Of a stretch of 64,000 nucleotides of DNA, positions 43,601 through 55,944 are shown piece by piece. Below the pieces are notes generated by a model. That model was not told the DNA's origin. It worked only from the letters and a program-made list of their open reading frames with translations, and did no database searches. A program made the translations under genes and the position numbers. Origin of the DNA: Prostheceraeus crozeri (lineage: Eukaryota > Platyhelminthes > Polycladida > Euryleptidae); assembly GCA_907163375.1 (NCBI GenBank), contig CAJQUW010013623.1:364621-428620 (forward strand), read 5' to 3'. Each line of letters begins with the position of its first letter. Position 1 is the stretch's first letter.

Positions 43601-46600
43601 GCAGACCGTTTCACTCCCACACAAAATGAAAATGCGGCATTTTCTTTACAATTAGAAGCGGTGAGGCATCGCTGCATTCCTTGATTTTACTTTAGCGATT
43701 GCTTAGTAATTCCAAGTTCTAGTAATTGATGGCAAAAATGTCCCATGTCAATTAACTGCACTTCCCAGTTGTCTATAAACTTTTCTTAAGCTGTCATGCG
43801 ATTTGCAAAGCTGTATGTAGCCATAGGACGTTGAAATGAAAAAAAAGTAGAAATCCAACATCATAGTCCGGGAGCTAGCGTGAAGTTGTGCAGGGAACGA
43901 GGTAGTACATAAAACTTTCACATAGTACACCTCTAACCTACTGCAAAACTTCGCGTCTGCCGGATCAGATCATTTGCTTTTAAGAAATATAGAGAGGATA
44001 ACACAATCCTATGTATTTCCAGTGGTAAAATTGTGACATTTAAGGTGCTGACTCTATTTTTTCGAGTTTTTGCTCATAAAAGTTATACAAATTGATATTT
44101 TGTTGAACTGGTTATTATAGAAATCATCTGCAGATCATGATCTTTCAAATCAGTTATCATTCAGTGACAGAGGATGAAGTAAAGTGTACAAACAGACACT
44201 TTTCGTTGGTGTAACTGCAAATTTTAACATAGAAATTTCAGGAAAATTGTTGTTATACTTTGACGAAAAGTGTCTGTTTGTACACTTTACTTCATCCTCT
44301 GTCACTGAATGATAACTGATTTGAAAGATCATGATCTGCAGATGATTTCTATAATAACCAGTTCAACAAAATATCAATTTGTATAACTTTTATGAGCAAA
44401 AACTCGAAAAAATAGAGTCAGCACCTTAAATGTCACAATTTTACCACTGGAAATACATAGGATTGTGTTATCCTCTCTATATTTCTTAAAAGCAAATGAT
44501 CTGATCCGGCAGACGCGAAGTTTTGCAGTAGGTTAGAGGTGTACTATGCTCTGTGAAAGTTTTATGTACTACCTCGTTCCCTGCACAACTTCACGCTAGC
44601 TCCCGGACTATCAGGAATTAATTCAAATTATTCTATTTAAATGGTGATCAATGACACCAAATAATTGCAATTGTGATTTCTATGGCCATTGTGATTTTAC
44701 CTTTTTGTTAACTTAACACTTAGCTTTTTAATTTTCCTGAAATACAATCATACATCATGCTTTTTGTTTTTGGTGATCCAGTCGAACCTGTATTATTGCC
44801 AATTCAAGGGACCGGGCATAAAAATTTGCATGAACACAGGTTTTGCAATGATAGAGGTTGCAGACGAAAACACCTATTTACTGCGATTTTATAATTATTA
44901 TAGCCATGCGTTCTAGCAAGGAAAAACTTTCATGAACAATTACTTAGAAAAGAAATGGGCAATCGTGGCCTGTAAAAATCTGCGATCTAAGTCACGTATG
45001 ACAGCTGCCTCAAGGTCAAAAGTAGATTGTAGTGCATGTGCAAGCCTACTTGTAGTACATGCATATGATGTTAATTGATAGAACTGTGTATAGAACTCAT
45101 GTACGCCTACAATTTAGGTTTTCATGTACAAAGCATTGTCGGTGCACTATGTACAGTACCGGTAAGGTATACTCTTGGTCTTATTTATCCTGGGTGAAAT
45201 CATAATCTTTGCAATGACGTCATTAATTAAGTTATCATGTTTTTTAGTTTTACAAGTACATGTAGAAAAACACGGTCAGGCACAGAAGTACTATGACATA
45301 GGATACTTTCAATATGCGTACTGATAAGAATATCTATCTCAAACAGCTTGAAATTAAGTTGTAATGAATTACCCAAGTTAATTACGTGAGATCGACTACC
45401 GATGTTTATAACTTCCCCGAAACATGTAACATTGTACAAAGTGATGAGAAAGCCCGCTTATGCGACGTATAAGATCTACACGTTTATGTGTAGGCTGCTT
45501 ATAATTAGGCTTCCCAAATATAGCCTATGTGCAAAGAAGGCCTACATAATCAATGGATTTCATTTCCTACATTATCTGACAAGACTCGATTGTTATTTCA
45601 TCTCAACGCTTTTCGCAGATTGAATGTTTTGGGAATATGAACGGTAGTCTTTGAAGGGACCGTGAAAGTTCATTGAAATAAGGCAGGTTTTGCAATAAGA
45701 GAAGTTGCAATAACAGAGGCTGCATGGCAATAATAAAGATAGAAAAAAATTTGGGACCAAGACATTTTGTTGCAATATGACAGGTTTTGCAATAAGACAG
45801 ATTCGACTGTATTGCTGTTCTAAACACCTTGGGAACCTCTATTACAACCTGTGGATTTTATTAAAGACTTATAATGAAGTGAACATTATTTAGACTATTA
45901 TGAAGTGTCGGTTCGTTATGATCGAAATTAATTGGTCGCTTTCGGTCGCACATGAAATTAGTTGTTGATTGCGTAGTCTAATATAATCGCAATTATTTTT
46001 TGATAAATCTGTGGTGCATCATCAAATGTTTTAAAATCTCATGGCTTCTTCACAACTCAAATGATTTAATGAAAATTGTAGAATGATTACCTGTATGTGG
46101 GCGGAGTGTTCAACATGGAGTTGTTGCCAACTTGTGCTTTGTAGTCGTACGTGACAGGAGTATATGGAAGGGCAGAATTGAGCAAATCTTCTCGGACAAT
46201 GGCCACAACAACACCTGCACAGCCAATGTTCTTCTGAGCTCCCGCGTAAATAACACCAAATTTGGAGACATCAACCGGTCGTGACAAGAAGTTGGAAGAC
46301 ATGTCGCAAACAATTGGAATGTCTGAAACAAATAAACCGTTGTCTTAGCACTTAGCTGAAATTTTTCTTTTCTTTTTAGCTTTATTTTACCGCCAGCAGT
46401 AGACGGCAACCATATTTCACTGAAGGCAGTGGAAATAGCAGAGTGTATGGTCAATGGTATATTCTGAACCATGAGTCTTTTAGCCCTAGTAAATTACTTC
46501 GTATCATAGATATTGATAACAATAAAACCTCAAGAATGGAAGTACAGCTTCATGCAATACATAATAGTGGCACAAAATCGCACGCAGTTACACTTAGATG

Positions 46601-49600
46601 TACTTGCCAACAACTGAATCATTGGGTTAGAATCAGTCACATGTGTAATTCCAAGCTTTTGATTGGTGAACGTATACTAACAAAAAAGTTACACAAAGCT
46701 CAAATTTTGAAATAGTCCATCAGCCTGCGCTTCACAGTGTCCTTAGTAGTCCTCCCAGTTATGACAACAGGCGTTTTCCGTATAGTTTAAAGGAAATCAC
46801 AGTTTACCGCATAGGACCAATGGCTTTAGCTTATGCGAAATCGCAATAAAATTCGAGAAATTTAAGATCCTCACGTTCAAGAAACTTACAAAGAAATTCA
46901 AGAAACTTACAAGAATTTAGCAAGAATCGAATGCAGAGTGTACATATATAACCACCCGATAAAGGTTTGACATAGGAAGTACAGACATTTGTAATCGTGC
47001 TTATTTCTCAATGACATTTTTCATGACTTTCAGTCATGGCACAGTTCAATGCCGCAATACTTCTGTGTTTCAGTCATAGAAGTTGATAAAAATAAGGCTT
47101 CTAGAATGGAAGTTAAGCTTCATGCAATATACAATAGTGGCACAAAATTGCACGCAGTTACACTTAGATATACTTGCCAACAACTGAATCTACAACTGCT
47201 GCATGTATCAGTAATTTGCTTCCTCTAAAGATCTAGCTATCGGCGAATAGATGAGTGGCTGAAATTACCATCAATAGGCAGCTGTTGTTCTTTCAGTCTC
47301 ACTAACTTAAACAAAGCGAAAAGTCGCATTTCTATGTGTTCTACTACACCTTGGAGCACATCACCTGGTAGCAGTGATCTGGAGCCTAACCGTTTGAATT
47401 CTGAGAGATTCTGAGGAGACAAGTATTATTGACGGTAATGAGAGCATGGTGGAAAAAATATAAAAGAATAAAAGAAAGTTAAAGAACCAGAACTGTTAAA
47501 GTCCCAAGTTCAAAACTATATAAAAATTGGCACACATTGTTCTAACCATAGAGTAGGTATATTAGGTAGAGTGGCAACTCCGCATTTATTAAATCCCAAT
47601 GTGTATACACTTCGATTTTATTAAATGAACTCAAGGGGGGATACAGTCGGATTTGTTTCCAAATGTGAGATATACACATTTATGCAGTTTTGAAGAAATC
47701 ACAACGGAATTGACTGATCATGATAGCAAAACAGAAGGAAATGATATTATTTTACAGATTGCCCGTGTCATGACAGCCTTGGAGAGGCAATATTTGTTAA
47801 ATTGGCAACTCGATGACCTGCTATTGCTTTCATGAATTAGAAACTTGAAATTTCATCCAAGAAAGCACAGTAAGAAGTCGACTTTTTCATGAAGACTTCC
47901 ATTATTAAATGGATCATGAAATTCCCTTGATAATCAGCTTAATTTCCGTTTGGGTAGGATGCCTATTAGCAAATATTCATTCCTTTTGATATCCAACTTG
48001 TTTCATACTACTTACATAGAGGAGTCATCTCGGTAGTATATAAATTGTCAAATTTTGACTTTTTTAAAACTGCTCAAATAATTTTTTGGACCACGGGAAT
48101 CTCCGCAAAAAACTGAATCTTTTGATATAAAAATTTTCACTGTATACAGATCCTTTTTTGAGTCGACACTCTGCCTATATATCCCTACTCTATGCACGGT
48201 GGATTCAATTTTCGAAAGAAATTTAGATTTGGAGACAATCCAAGAATTTTTTGATTCAGGTATTGATGTTCTGAACAATGAATTTCTATGCACACAAAGG
48301 CTAGAAAGAGTGATATGACCAAGCAAATGCATTTGTAGCATGATAATATATTTACCTGCAGGAACATTGTTGTACACGTGATCAATTGGGAATTCCACGC
48401 CATGGATGGTTTCGTTATCACAATAATAGATGTACGAAGCTTCAGGGTCCAACTTCCACGTTTCAGGTTCAGGAATAGCTGAAGTGAGAGAATATTCGGT
48501 GCATAAGCATTTAAGGCGCAGGTTTAAGATATCTTAGATAATGTCTTAGATCTATTTTGTACTGTAGATATTGTGAAAAACATCTCCAGTCGTCTTTTTA
48601 CAAACTACGAAGATTTTTAAATTCATCACATTTCTTTAATGGTTGTTCTATATTTGGGGTGTGTCACACCCCGCCAAGGTTAACATCAATAGAAATCATG
48701 AAAAAAAATTATCAACAGTCGATTATATTCCATGACTTTTATTTATTTATCCTTTTGTTCCTTACAGCAGAAATATAAGCAGTTCAAATACATCGGAAAT
48801 ATTTGGTTGTCCGCCAGTAGGGGTGTAGCACACCCCAAGTCCATCTTGTATTAAACGGCGGTTTTGGTGCGACTTGTCAATTTCACATATTTCTCTAACA
48901 GAATACTGTTATTTACTATTATCGGAAACCATTTTAAGTGCAAGAGTGATCAAAGCCAAACATTTTCAAGTGCATTTCAGGGAGAGGCATGTGATAGATT
49001 TCCAGCACTGAATGCATCCAAATCAAAAAAACTACAAGAGCAAAATAGTTGTCTGTTTACCTTGTGCGGGAAGAATAGAAGTAAAAATGACAGTGAAGAC
49101 AAAATATGTACAGCAAATTGCTACTATTTATAATATCATTATCATGTCACGCTGAACATAATAGAAAAATCCAGAAAGCTTAATCCAACTATCATAAATG
49201 GTGCGTTTTCTGCTTGCTGAGAAGTTTATAGTCTTCTTTTCAAGCTTCAAGCAGGCGTTGAAGTTTCTATCTGCCAAGAGTGATCGCAGGCTGGTCTTGA
49301 TGTTTTTCAGATGTGTGAACGGTTGCTCACATGCACAGTTCGGCACTGGAACGGTGCACTGGTGCGAGCAGGTGAGGCTAGCGCACAGGCTTGATAAATA
49401 TAAATAGACATAAATAATTGAATAATTTAGATGGCTGCTCCTGATAACTCCAACAAATAGTTCAACCACTCCGCCGAATTCGGTGGTATGTAAAAATCAT
49501 AATTCGGTGCACTTCGTGGGAATTTCCATCTTATGATAGTATCGTGACTTTGTCATGATCTCTCCTTGCATTTATTTACTCAAACAAATTAACCAGTGTA

Positions 49601-52528
49601 AATAAATCACTTATTCAGTTCAGTATGTTAAGTTCATGTCTAGACACCATCAGTTAAGACTGACGACTTGAGTAAATATTGCAGTCGGCGTGTTAGAAGT
49701 ATACTATGTACACATCGATGACATGACACTTATTTGTTATCATCTGCATGCACTTTTTCAAGGTCAGACTGGATGACAATCGCAAAGACTGTTTGATACA
49801 AAGTAATTAGTACATGCAGATAAATATGTCAAGTGTGGAAACTCCTCATTCCTCCAATGTATTTTTGATGGCGACAAATCCGCCATCTTTTTTAGCCAAA
49901 TTGATCTTCAGGTAATTATATTTATCTGTTTCAAGAATGAGCATGCTCATCATAGAAAAATCATGTCGGATGTTATTCTAGCAACATTTTTCGGTAAAGG
50001 TCATTCGCACTGTATCTCTTTGTACATTCAACGAATCTTAAAATCTTTAGATGATGAGGAGGATTGATATCTCACACTATCTGCTAATTTCCATTAAAAA
50101 TTCTGTCGTCTTCATGTTAAAATTCTGCGTCAAAGAAAATGCTCAATCTTCTTTGGGAAGACCTGCTAACCACAACTGAACACTTAAAAAGTAAAACATA
50201 TGTCAAAATAATCTATGGAACACAAGCTTTCATTTGTATATCGATTATTAAAATTGAACTATGACTTCAACACGAAAATTACATTTGAAAATAGGCTAAC
50301 TTTTTTTGTGTAATTATTTATGAAACGGTCTGATGAAACAGTGGAGAAATTGTATCATTCAAAATTAAAAAAAAACAGCTAGTTTTATTCAATGGTACGT
50401 CTTCCAAACGGCTACGGATAACCACGTAAGTTTTCGTTGCTTCATATTTTGACATAGCTATTCAGTCCCTTTCATTCAATATTTCAATGCTATTCTGTTG
50501 TCATGTATTTAACAAATGACCAAAATATAGCTCCGAACAAACTGTGAGAAATCTGTTAGATTTCAATTCTACAGTCGAATTCCTATTCGAACTCCTGATT
50601 ATCAGAAAAATAAATATTATTTGCGCTGGATCAAAGGAAAATAATTCTACGGTCTATCTATTACTGATAAGTTGGGTAATTTTTCATGACATGTCATATT
50701 TTTGTCCTATTTTTAGGATAAGGTAATATTTTGTCATATTTTCTGTGTTTGATCATATTTAGTCATATTTTGGTCCTTTTCTGTAACTTTAGACTGTTGA
50801 AGAAGATGATATGTAAAGACAGAATTTTTTAACATAAACTAAAATGTATCAAATTACATTACTGTTTTCTAGGAGATTTCTACTTTCTATTACTTTCTTG
50901 CACATCACTCGTACAAAAAAGCTGTGAACGGATATACTGTGATAAAAGCTTGAAAGAATTCGTTTTGTTTGTCGTAAATTGAACTTTTTAACTTTCTACC
51001 TGAAAATGGAAAATTAAAATTTATGCTACATTTTAAGATTTTTTGATTTTAAGGAATTGCCATTTCAGATTTTTAATCAAATGTTTTCATATTTTTGTCA
51101 CATTTTAATCTTTTTTATGTCATATTTGGATATTATTTGAGTCATATTTGGTTATATTTTCAGCTTTTTATCTCATATTTTTTCGATTTTAGGTCATAAA
51201 AAATGCCCTGCTGATAAGACATTCTTGAAATCGCATGTATGCCAAAGCCGTCTCCTTTATTCAATAGCCAATCCGAGTTAGAAATGCTTGGCGGCTACTT
51301 CTAAAACGTCTCATATTTGATCCGCGGCAATTTTAATGGAAGACACAACTGATCACAATGATTCATGTTTGCGCACACGGCACTTTCGATTTGATGATGC
51401 TGATGACACAAAATTTAGGCAATTGCAAACTCATTAACGTGTCTTAGCGAAGTCACATAGATTTACATAAAATCAATTTATAAATAAATTCATGAAATTC
51501 ATTCACTAATTCAATAAAATAAATTCACAGTTAAAGATATTATATTATATTACAATTAAATTCATAGCTAAAATAAATTATCTCACTCTCTTTCATTTTG
51601 TGTTGAGGGCTTGGCAAGAATATTATGCAGACTGTGCACATTTAAATAGTCTTAGATCTGACCCGTCAAGGTTTGAACCAAGGTCTCCCGGACGCAGAGC
51701 GAACACTTTACCACAAGGCCACAGCGGCAATGGAAAAGTGACAGGATTACAATCCCTAGTTTTTACTGTATGCTGTCTGAATAACAACATGTGAACCTAT
51801 AATGATAGGAGTGTGTTTCTAACATTAAACATCTCCAAACATGCAACGCAGAACAATGCATTTCAGTTTCAATCATCACAGGTGACGGAGACAATGCAAA
51901 TTTGAGACTGAAAGAGTCAATGACAATACAGAAGCGCCGGCCTACCATTAAATCAAAGGAGGAAACTGAAGACTTCCTTTTTCTGTGATAAACCTTTGTT
52001 CCCCTGAAGCTGGCTGTGACAGCCGAAAAATATAATACTTGATAACAATTATTGCAGCTTTGCCTCTCATTCTATCATTATAATCAAATATGCTGCTAAA
52101 GTGGAGCTTCATTCTACTTCAAACATGGACTTACTCGTGTAACTCTTGGCTTTCGGCAGCACGAGGTTAACAGTTCCATATTTTTCCGCCTCTTTCGCTG
52201 CTTTCGCAGACCAGGTACCAGTGACCAGATAATCAGCCTTCTTTCCCGGCTTGCGGTTGATGAGATTCAAAGGGACAGCCGAGAATTGACCAGTACCGCC
52301 TCCTTGCATGAAAATAACTTTATAATTCTCCGGAATTTCCAAAAGACGTCTCAAACTCAGTTCTGTTGTGTTGAGAATCTGAGAGAATTCCGCGCCTCTG
52401 TGTGATAACTCCATAACAGACATCCCAGTGTTGTTATAGTTCATGAATTCATTTTGCGCCTTCATTAGAACTTGTTGAGGCAATTTTGCTGGCCCAGCAG
52501 CGAAGTTGATGACGGCGTGTTTCTCCAT
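40461..52528 (-). CDS. PSAT1: Phosphoserine aminotransferase, five exons
   Basis: Catalyses the PLP-dependent transfer of the amino group from glutamate to 3-phosphohydroxypyruvate, giving phosphoserine, the second step of cytosolic serine synthesis. Coding exons on the minus strand: 52528-52135, 48478-48356, 46322-46091, 42918-42790 and 40695-40461. Lengths of 394, 123, 232, 129 and 235 nt sum to 1113, i.e. 370 residues plus stop, the same as the human enzyme. All introns are GT-AG, with phases 1, 1, 2 and 2. Visible landmarks: N-terminal [15 protein letters not shown], the [14 protein letters not shown] phosphate-binding loop, the PLP lysine in IYAGAQKN (about residue 203), and the C-terminal [16 protein letters not shown]. 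The start ATG at 52528 (AAGTATGGAG) fits alignment with known PSATs. No damage is seen, so this is a functional host gene. Confidence 0.96.
40741..40926 (-). repeat. tRNA-derived SINE
   Basis: On the minus strand, from 40926, the sequence reads an A box (TGGCGCAGTGGTTAAG) and a B box (GGTCGAGCCCC), then a tail containing ggcaggaagggcatccgg. Lies in PSAT intron 4. Confidence 0.85.
42790..42918 (-). CDS. PSAT1: PSAT exon 4
   Basis: Acceptor atttcag before 42918, donor AG|gtgaga after 42790. Encodes [16 protein letters not shown] ... [11 protein letters not shown]. Confidence 0.95.
43863..44611. repeat. Near-perfect inverted repeat with 343/348-bp arms, in PSAT intron 3
   Basis: Left arm 43863-44205 and right arm 44264-44611 around a 58-bp spacer. 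The only clear difference is a 5-bp insertion (ctctg) in the right arm near 44550. The outer ends read atagtccgggagctagcgtg. No gene and no clear target duplication. Confidence 0.95.
44779..45809. mobile_element. Tigger/pogo-like non-autonomous element
   Basis: Terminal inverted repeats CAGTCGAAYCTGTMTTATTGC, 21 bp. Further copies of the 'caggttttgcaataa' motif lie inside each end, toward both termini. The right flank begins TA, but the left flank does not, so the TA duplication is only partly supported. Lies in PSAT intron 3; no coding capacity. Confidence 0.65.
46091..46322 (-). CDS. PSAT1: PSAT exon 3, PLP lysine
   Basis: Acceptor tgtttcag before 46322, donor CAG|gtaatc after 46091. Encodes [19 protein letters not shown], the active-site IYAGAQKN, and [13 protein letters not shown]. 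Confidence 0.96.
46503..47192. repeat. Dispersed direct repeat of about 117 bp in PSAT intron 2
   Basis: 46503-46620 and 47076-47192 share ggaagt(a/t)a(c/a)gcttcatgcaata...gcacgcagttacactta and neighbouring sequence at about 90 percent. The stretch between is unique. Confidence 0.85.
48356..48478 (-). CDS. PSAT1: PSAT exon 2
   Basis: Acceptor cacttcag before 48478, donor GCAG|gtaaat after 48356. Encodes [18 protein letters not shown], then [21 protein letters not shown]. Confidence 0.96.
50672..51210. mobile_element. Non-autonomous hAT element, 539 bp
   Basis: Perfect 8-bp target duplication ctgataag at 50664-50671 and 51211-51218. The ends are TTGGGTAATTTTTCATGAC and, inverted, CAGGGCATTTTTTATGACC. 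The interior is AT-rich with many tcatatttt motifs on both sides. Lies in PSAT intron 1. Confidence 0.85.
51600..51727 (-). repeat. tRNA-derived SINE fragment
   Basis: Minus strand from 51727: A box TGGCCTTGTGGTAAAG, a B box like GGTTCAAACC, then unrelated tail. Different head from the SINE at 40741. Lies in PSAT intron 1. Confidence 0.8.
52135..52528 (-). CDS. PSAT1: PSAT exon 1
   Basis: ATG at 52528 and donor A|gtaagt after 52135. Encodes [20 protein letters not shown] ... [17 protein letters not shown] ... VLPKAKSYT. Confidence 0.96.
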
Positions 52529-53285
52529 ACTTGAAGATGAGATAATTGAGAGGCTCTCCGACGAGGCGTGGCTATATAAATGCACGTCAGCTATTGTTAG
52601 CTCGATGATTACGACACGAATCACGTCTGATTTGCGTGATCGAAGTTCAAACCTGCATCATAATAGATTGGCATTTACCGATAAAAATAAACAGCTGATG
52701 GTCAAAGTCGAAGAATTACAAGTACAAGAAGAGGACGCAGATTTGATAGTAAAATTCTCCATATAATATAGAAATGAATTTTGAATGTCGTAAATTAAAG
52801 GAAGTGTGAAAGTTCAAATGACACAACCATTGATGCTGATCAATTCGAATATCACGTTTGTCTCATGAGAGGCGTCGGAGTGACGCAGGACACTTATCAT
52901 CATTGACTTTTACCTTTGCTCAAGGGCGGTCTTGACCTTAGAACCATGGGATCGTAAGACAGGGCATTTATCATCTGCACTATGAACACAAATAATGCTC
53001 GTGAACGGTCTCGTGGAGGCCAATGATGGCATATAGAACGGTCTCCACCTTGGCGCTCAGAGATAGTAATGGAATGTCAATAAATTATGGCAAATCAATT
53101 AGACAAAGAAATCAACAAATTGACATTAGAATACAAAATTTGAACAGTTTCTGAATCTTGATACAGGGTTCCCGCGCAATTTTTCAGCCGCAAAAAAGGA
53201 AAAATAAGGGTAAAAAAGTACAAACTGAAGAATGCAACATGCATGCAGGTAACTTAGTAATAACGGTAGTTAAACATTAATGATC
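52529..53285. other. PSAT upstream region
   Basis: Expected to hold the PSAT promoter and 5' leader. No TATA box or other element could be assigned with confidence, and no gene was seen on either strand. Confidence 0.4.
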
Positions 53286-53450
53286 TTCCTCTTTGTCTTG
53301 GTCATGGACACGATTTCACAAGTACAGAGAACAAGTCCACCGTGGGAACTGCTATACGCAGATGATATTGCACTTGTCGATAGACCGAACGCATCTCTGG
53401 AGAGGAGGCTGAACCAGTGGAATCACACCATCGAGCGATATGGACTTTAA
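53286..53450 (+). mobile_element. RTE-like LINE, reverse transcriptase palm fragment
   Basis: Reads FLFVLVMDTISQ...PPWELLYADDIALVD, then LNQWNHTIERYGL. This is the palm region of an RTE-group reverse transcriptase with the catalytic YADD box. It stops at YGL; the continuation appears at about 55945. Confidence 0.85.
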
Positions 53451-53694
53451 AGACCCAATCCGCCCAATTTTTCATGTTACCCTGTTTAGATGGCTCATGA
53501 TGTTTAAGGAACTGTGTGCATATTCATTCGTTCGTATCGAGATGCATTAACACACACGGAGCCGATGAAAGTATTCTCGTGACGTCATTCGGGGAAGTCA
53601 AAGGAGCAGACAACAGTGCAGCCTATTGATATCAGCCGCGGACTCGCCTCTTGCTGACGCTGAAACAGCAAGCGGAATCGCCAATCAATCGATC

Positions 53695-55135
53695 ATGGCA
53701 GCTTCTAAAGAAAGTAAGTGATCCTGTTTCATTTTGGTGCGGTAGATTTATAATACAGAGTCTGGACAATGCCCAAATTTTCATATTTTACATCAGTACA
53801 TCATCATTTACGAATTTGTCAGAACTACGAATTAGCGATGAACTGAATGAATTAGGCGCAATGAACTAATGAACGCGATGGCGATGATAAATTTTTGTCG
53901 CATTTTTTGATACCAGATAGCATTAATTTGATACCAGATAGAAAAATAATTTGATACCAGATAGAAAAATAATTTGATACCAGATATGAGTCCAGTGCAT
54001 TGTGTCCCATCGAATCGTGTCTTGAAAAATGCAAAAAAATAATTGCATTGAATATATTTGTCACTTATATCCTACTTTCTTCATCTTTTTTTAAAGTATC
54101 AAACTGAAAAAATAAAATAAATGACAAAATAGTGGACTCAAAACTCAAAAATAGACTTTTGCTGTTACCTGGTTTTATTAATATTTCACAATCAAATTGA
54201 GGTTTTCGTTAGAGCGTCCAAAAAGATGTTTAGAGTAACCTAATCACAAAATCATCTAAATACATGTAAATTTTAAGTTTACATTATTACTCGCATCTCA
54301 CGAATAACATCGTGGCACAAATTTTTTGGATCAGTCTCAGCTCACATTATATTCTAACCTTCATTATATCGTCTTCGCTTCAAGATGAGTGATTCTAATT
54401 CCAAGATAATTTCAAAAATGAAAATTTATGTCGAATTACGCATGAACATGAATATGAATAACACTTTTACAAAATAAGGACATACATAAGTGAAAGTGAA
54501 AAAAATACTCACTTGAGATCCTGATCTCATTCTCATTAATAAATCTATGAATAATTGTTGTCATTTTATTACAGATAAAGAAATAACTGGGTATGCGTTT
54601 GAGCCCAGTAAAGTGTCAAAGAAAACAAAAGGCGAGTATTCTGAAGCAGGTGTCGCTCATCCAACTGAAGAGACTGAAGAGGACATGCATCCTCAAGTGA
54701 TTTGTCCAGACGAACGGCAGTTATTGACATCATCGCCATGGTGTTTATGTACGAACTGTGAAGTTATGCCTTCATCAAGAGTGTGTTTGCTGCCTTGAAC
54801 AAAATAGTGTTGATGAAAAACGCTATAATGGATGTATCACTTATAACTCTGATTTTCAAGCTGCTTGCTTGAATCAGGGAGTGCTAGACATATCCATCGC
54901 CATGCACGCTTCTTTTTTTGGCAAAAAAGCACCCGGTGCAGATCAGCGAACACCAGAGCTTTACCGACATATAGCCTACTGTAATTTTGTGCATTGGATA
55001 TGCAACAGGAGTTTGGGCCGTCATAATCGTCTAGTCATTCCATCATGTGTGGTTATAGCTATCAGAAAGGCATATCCTGACGCAGAAATGAAATACAAAG
55101 GGTTTTCTTTTCATGATTCTGACACTGCGATGTAA
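53695..55135 (+). pseudogene. P2X7-type cysteine-rich C-terminal domain gene, two exons
   Basis: Exon 1, 53695-53713 (MAASKE), ends at a perfect gtaagt donor. Exon 2 starts after tattacag at 54575, and the phase fits. The product resembles the cytoplasmic zinc/nucleotide-binding 'ballast' domain of P2X7: WCLCTNCEVMP, CVCCLEQ, later ACLN, YRHIAYCNFVHWICNRSLG and LVIPSCVVIAIRKAYPDAEMKYKGF. There are no membrane segments, so it is a stand-alone domain, as in many invertebrate P2X7-like proteins. Near 54775 the frame shifts between MPSSR and ECVCC (consistent with loss of two bases), so this copy is a pseudogene unless that is a sequencing error. AATAAA lies at 55168. About 190 residues if whole. 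Confidence 0.75.
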
Positions 55136-55167
55136 ATATCATATTTACGTCCTTTGTACAATAATTA

Positions 55168-55173
55168 AATAAA
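55168..55173 (+). promoter_or_regulatory. Polyadenylation signal AATAAA
   Basis: Canonical hexamer 33 bp after the stop codon of the P2X7-type gene. Confidence 0.6.
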
Positions 55174-55944
55174 TTTATAACACTACCCAAAAAATCGATT
55201 TAAAGTTTTTAATGTATTAAAAAATAAGTGGGAAAAGGATATTTTGAAGTGCTGAGTACGGATATGATCGTGAAGACTGTTCATCACATTTAGTTTATTT
55301 CTATAAATGCATGCTCTTTAACGTGCTGATAGCCTGTCCTTCTTTGGCTTCTGGCCATATTTTATAATACATTATACAATACATGGATTTGTAGTACATA
55401 TGTTGTTTTATTCGTGAATTTTTCGCAAATTTTTTGTGTTCGAGTTTATTTTGAAATTTTCTCTAGAGATCACTCAGATCTAATGATTCAATGCCTCCGG
55501 CTTTCACGAGGTCGAAATGATATTTCAATGCGCCTTGCTCTTGGCTCATCACTCAGATCCACTGTCTTCGGATGTCAGAGTATTTTTCGGGTATTGAAAA
55601 GAAACTCAGATCTGGGTGAATTTTCTTATTTGTGTTGCACCCAAAAACTGCACAGGACTGATGCATGTTTCACACTTAGGATGATGACCAAGCAGCTTTG
55701 CTAACAAACGAGAAGAGAGATTTCACTTTGATGCAGAACGAGCAAAGCAGTCGATGTTTGTTTACTCCATGCAGCGTTGTCGCTGCTGTAGAGACTTTCA
55801 CGGCAGCCGGCGGGTGATTCCACTAATGACGTCATCACTGGAGAAAGAAACAGCGATTGCAAGCTGATCCACGGTACAATCGTTTGTCAGAGCGTGTAGA
55901 CAGATTCACCACATAGGGAATTAACATGATTGCGTGAAAAAATC

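Larger units (their letters stand above)
53451..55944. mobile_element. Segment inserted into the RTE-like LINE, carrying the P2X7-type gene
   Basis: The LINE protein breaks off at ERYGL (53447) and resumes with KNPNKTVFLPSGQ at about 55944, so the 2.5 kb between entered later. The ends show only weak inverted similarity (tttttcatgttaccct against a minus-strand catgttaattccct). Both sides carry a tgacgtcat about 140 bp in. No clear target duplication. Confidence 0.55.

Noticed and set aside
47237-47422. 61-residue minus-strand frame in a PSAT intron, considered as an extra exon
   Set aside because: The PSAT frame already closes at 370 residues without it, and its sequence has no counterpart in PSAT proteins.
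48656-48836. Two copies of ggggtgtgNNcacacccc considered as MITE ends
   Set aside because: Each copy is itself a palindrome and no longer inverted match or target duplication was found around them.
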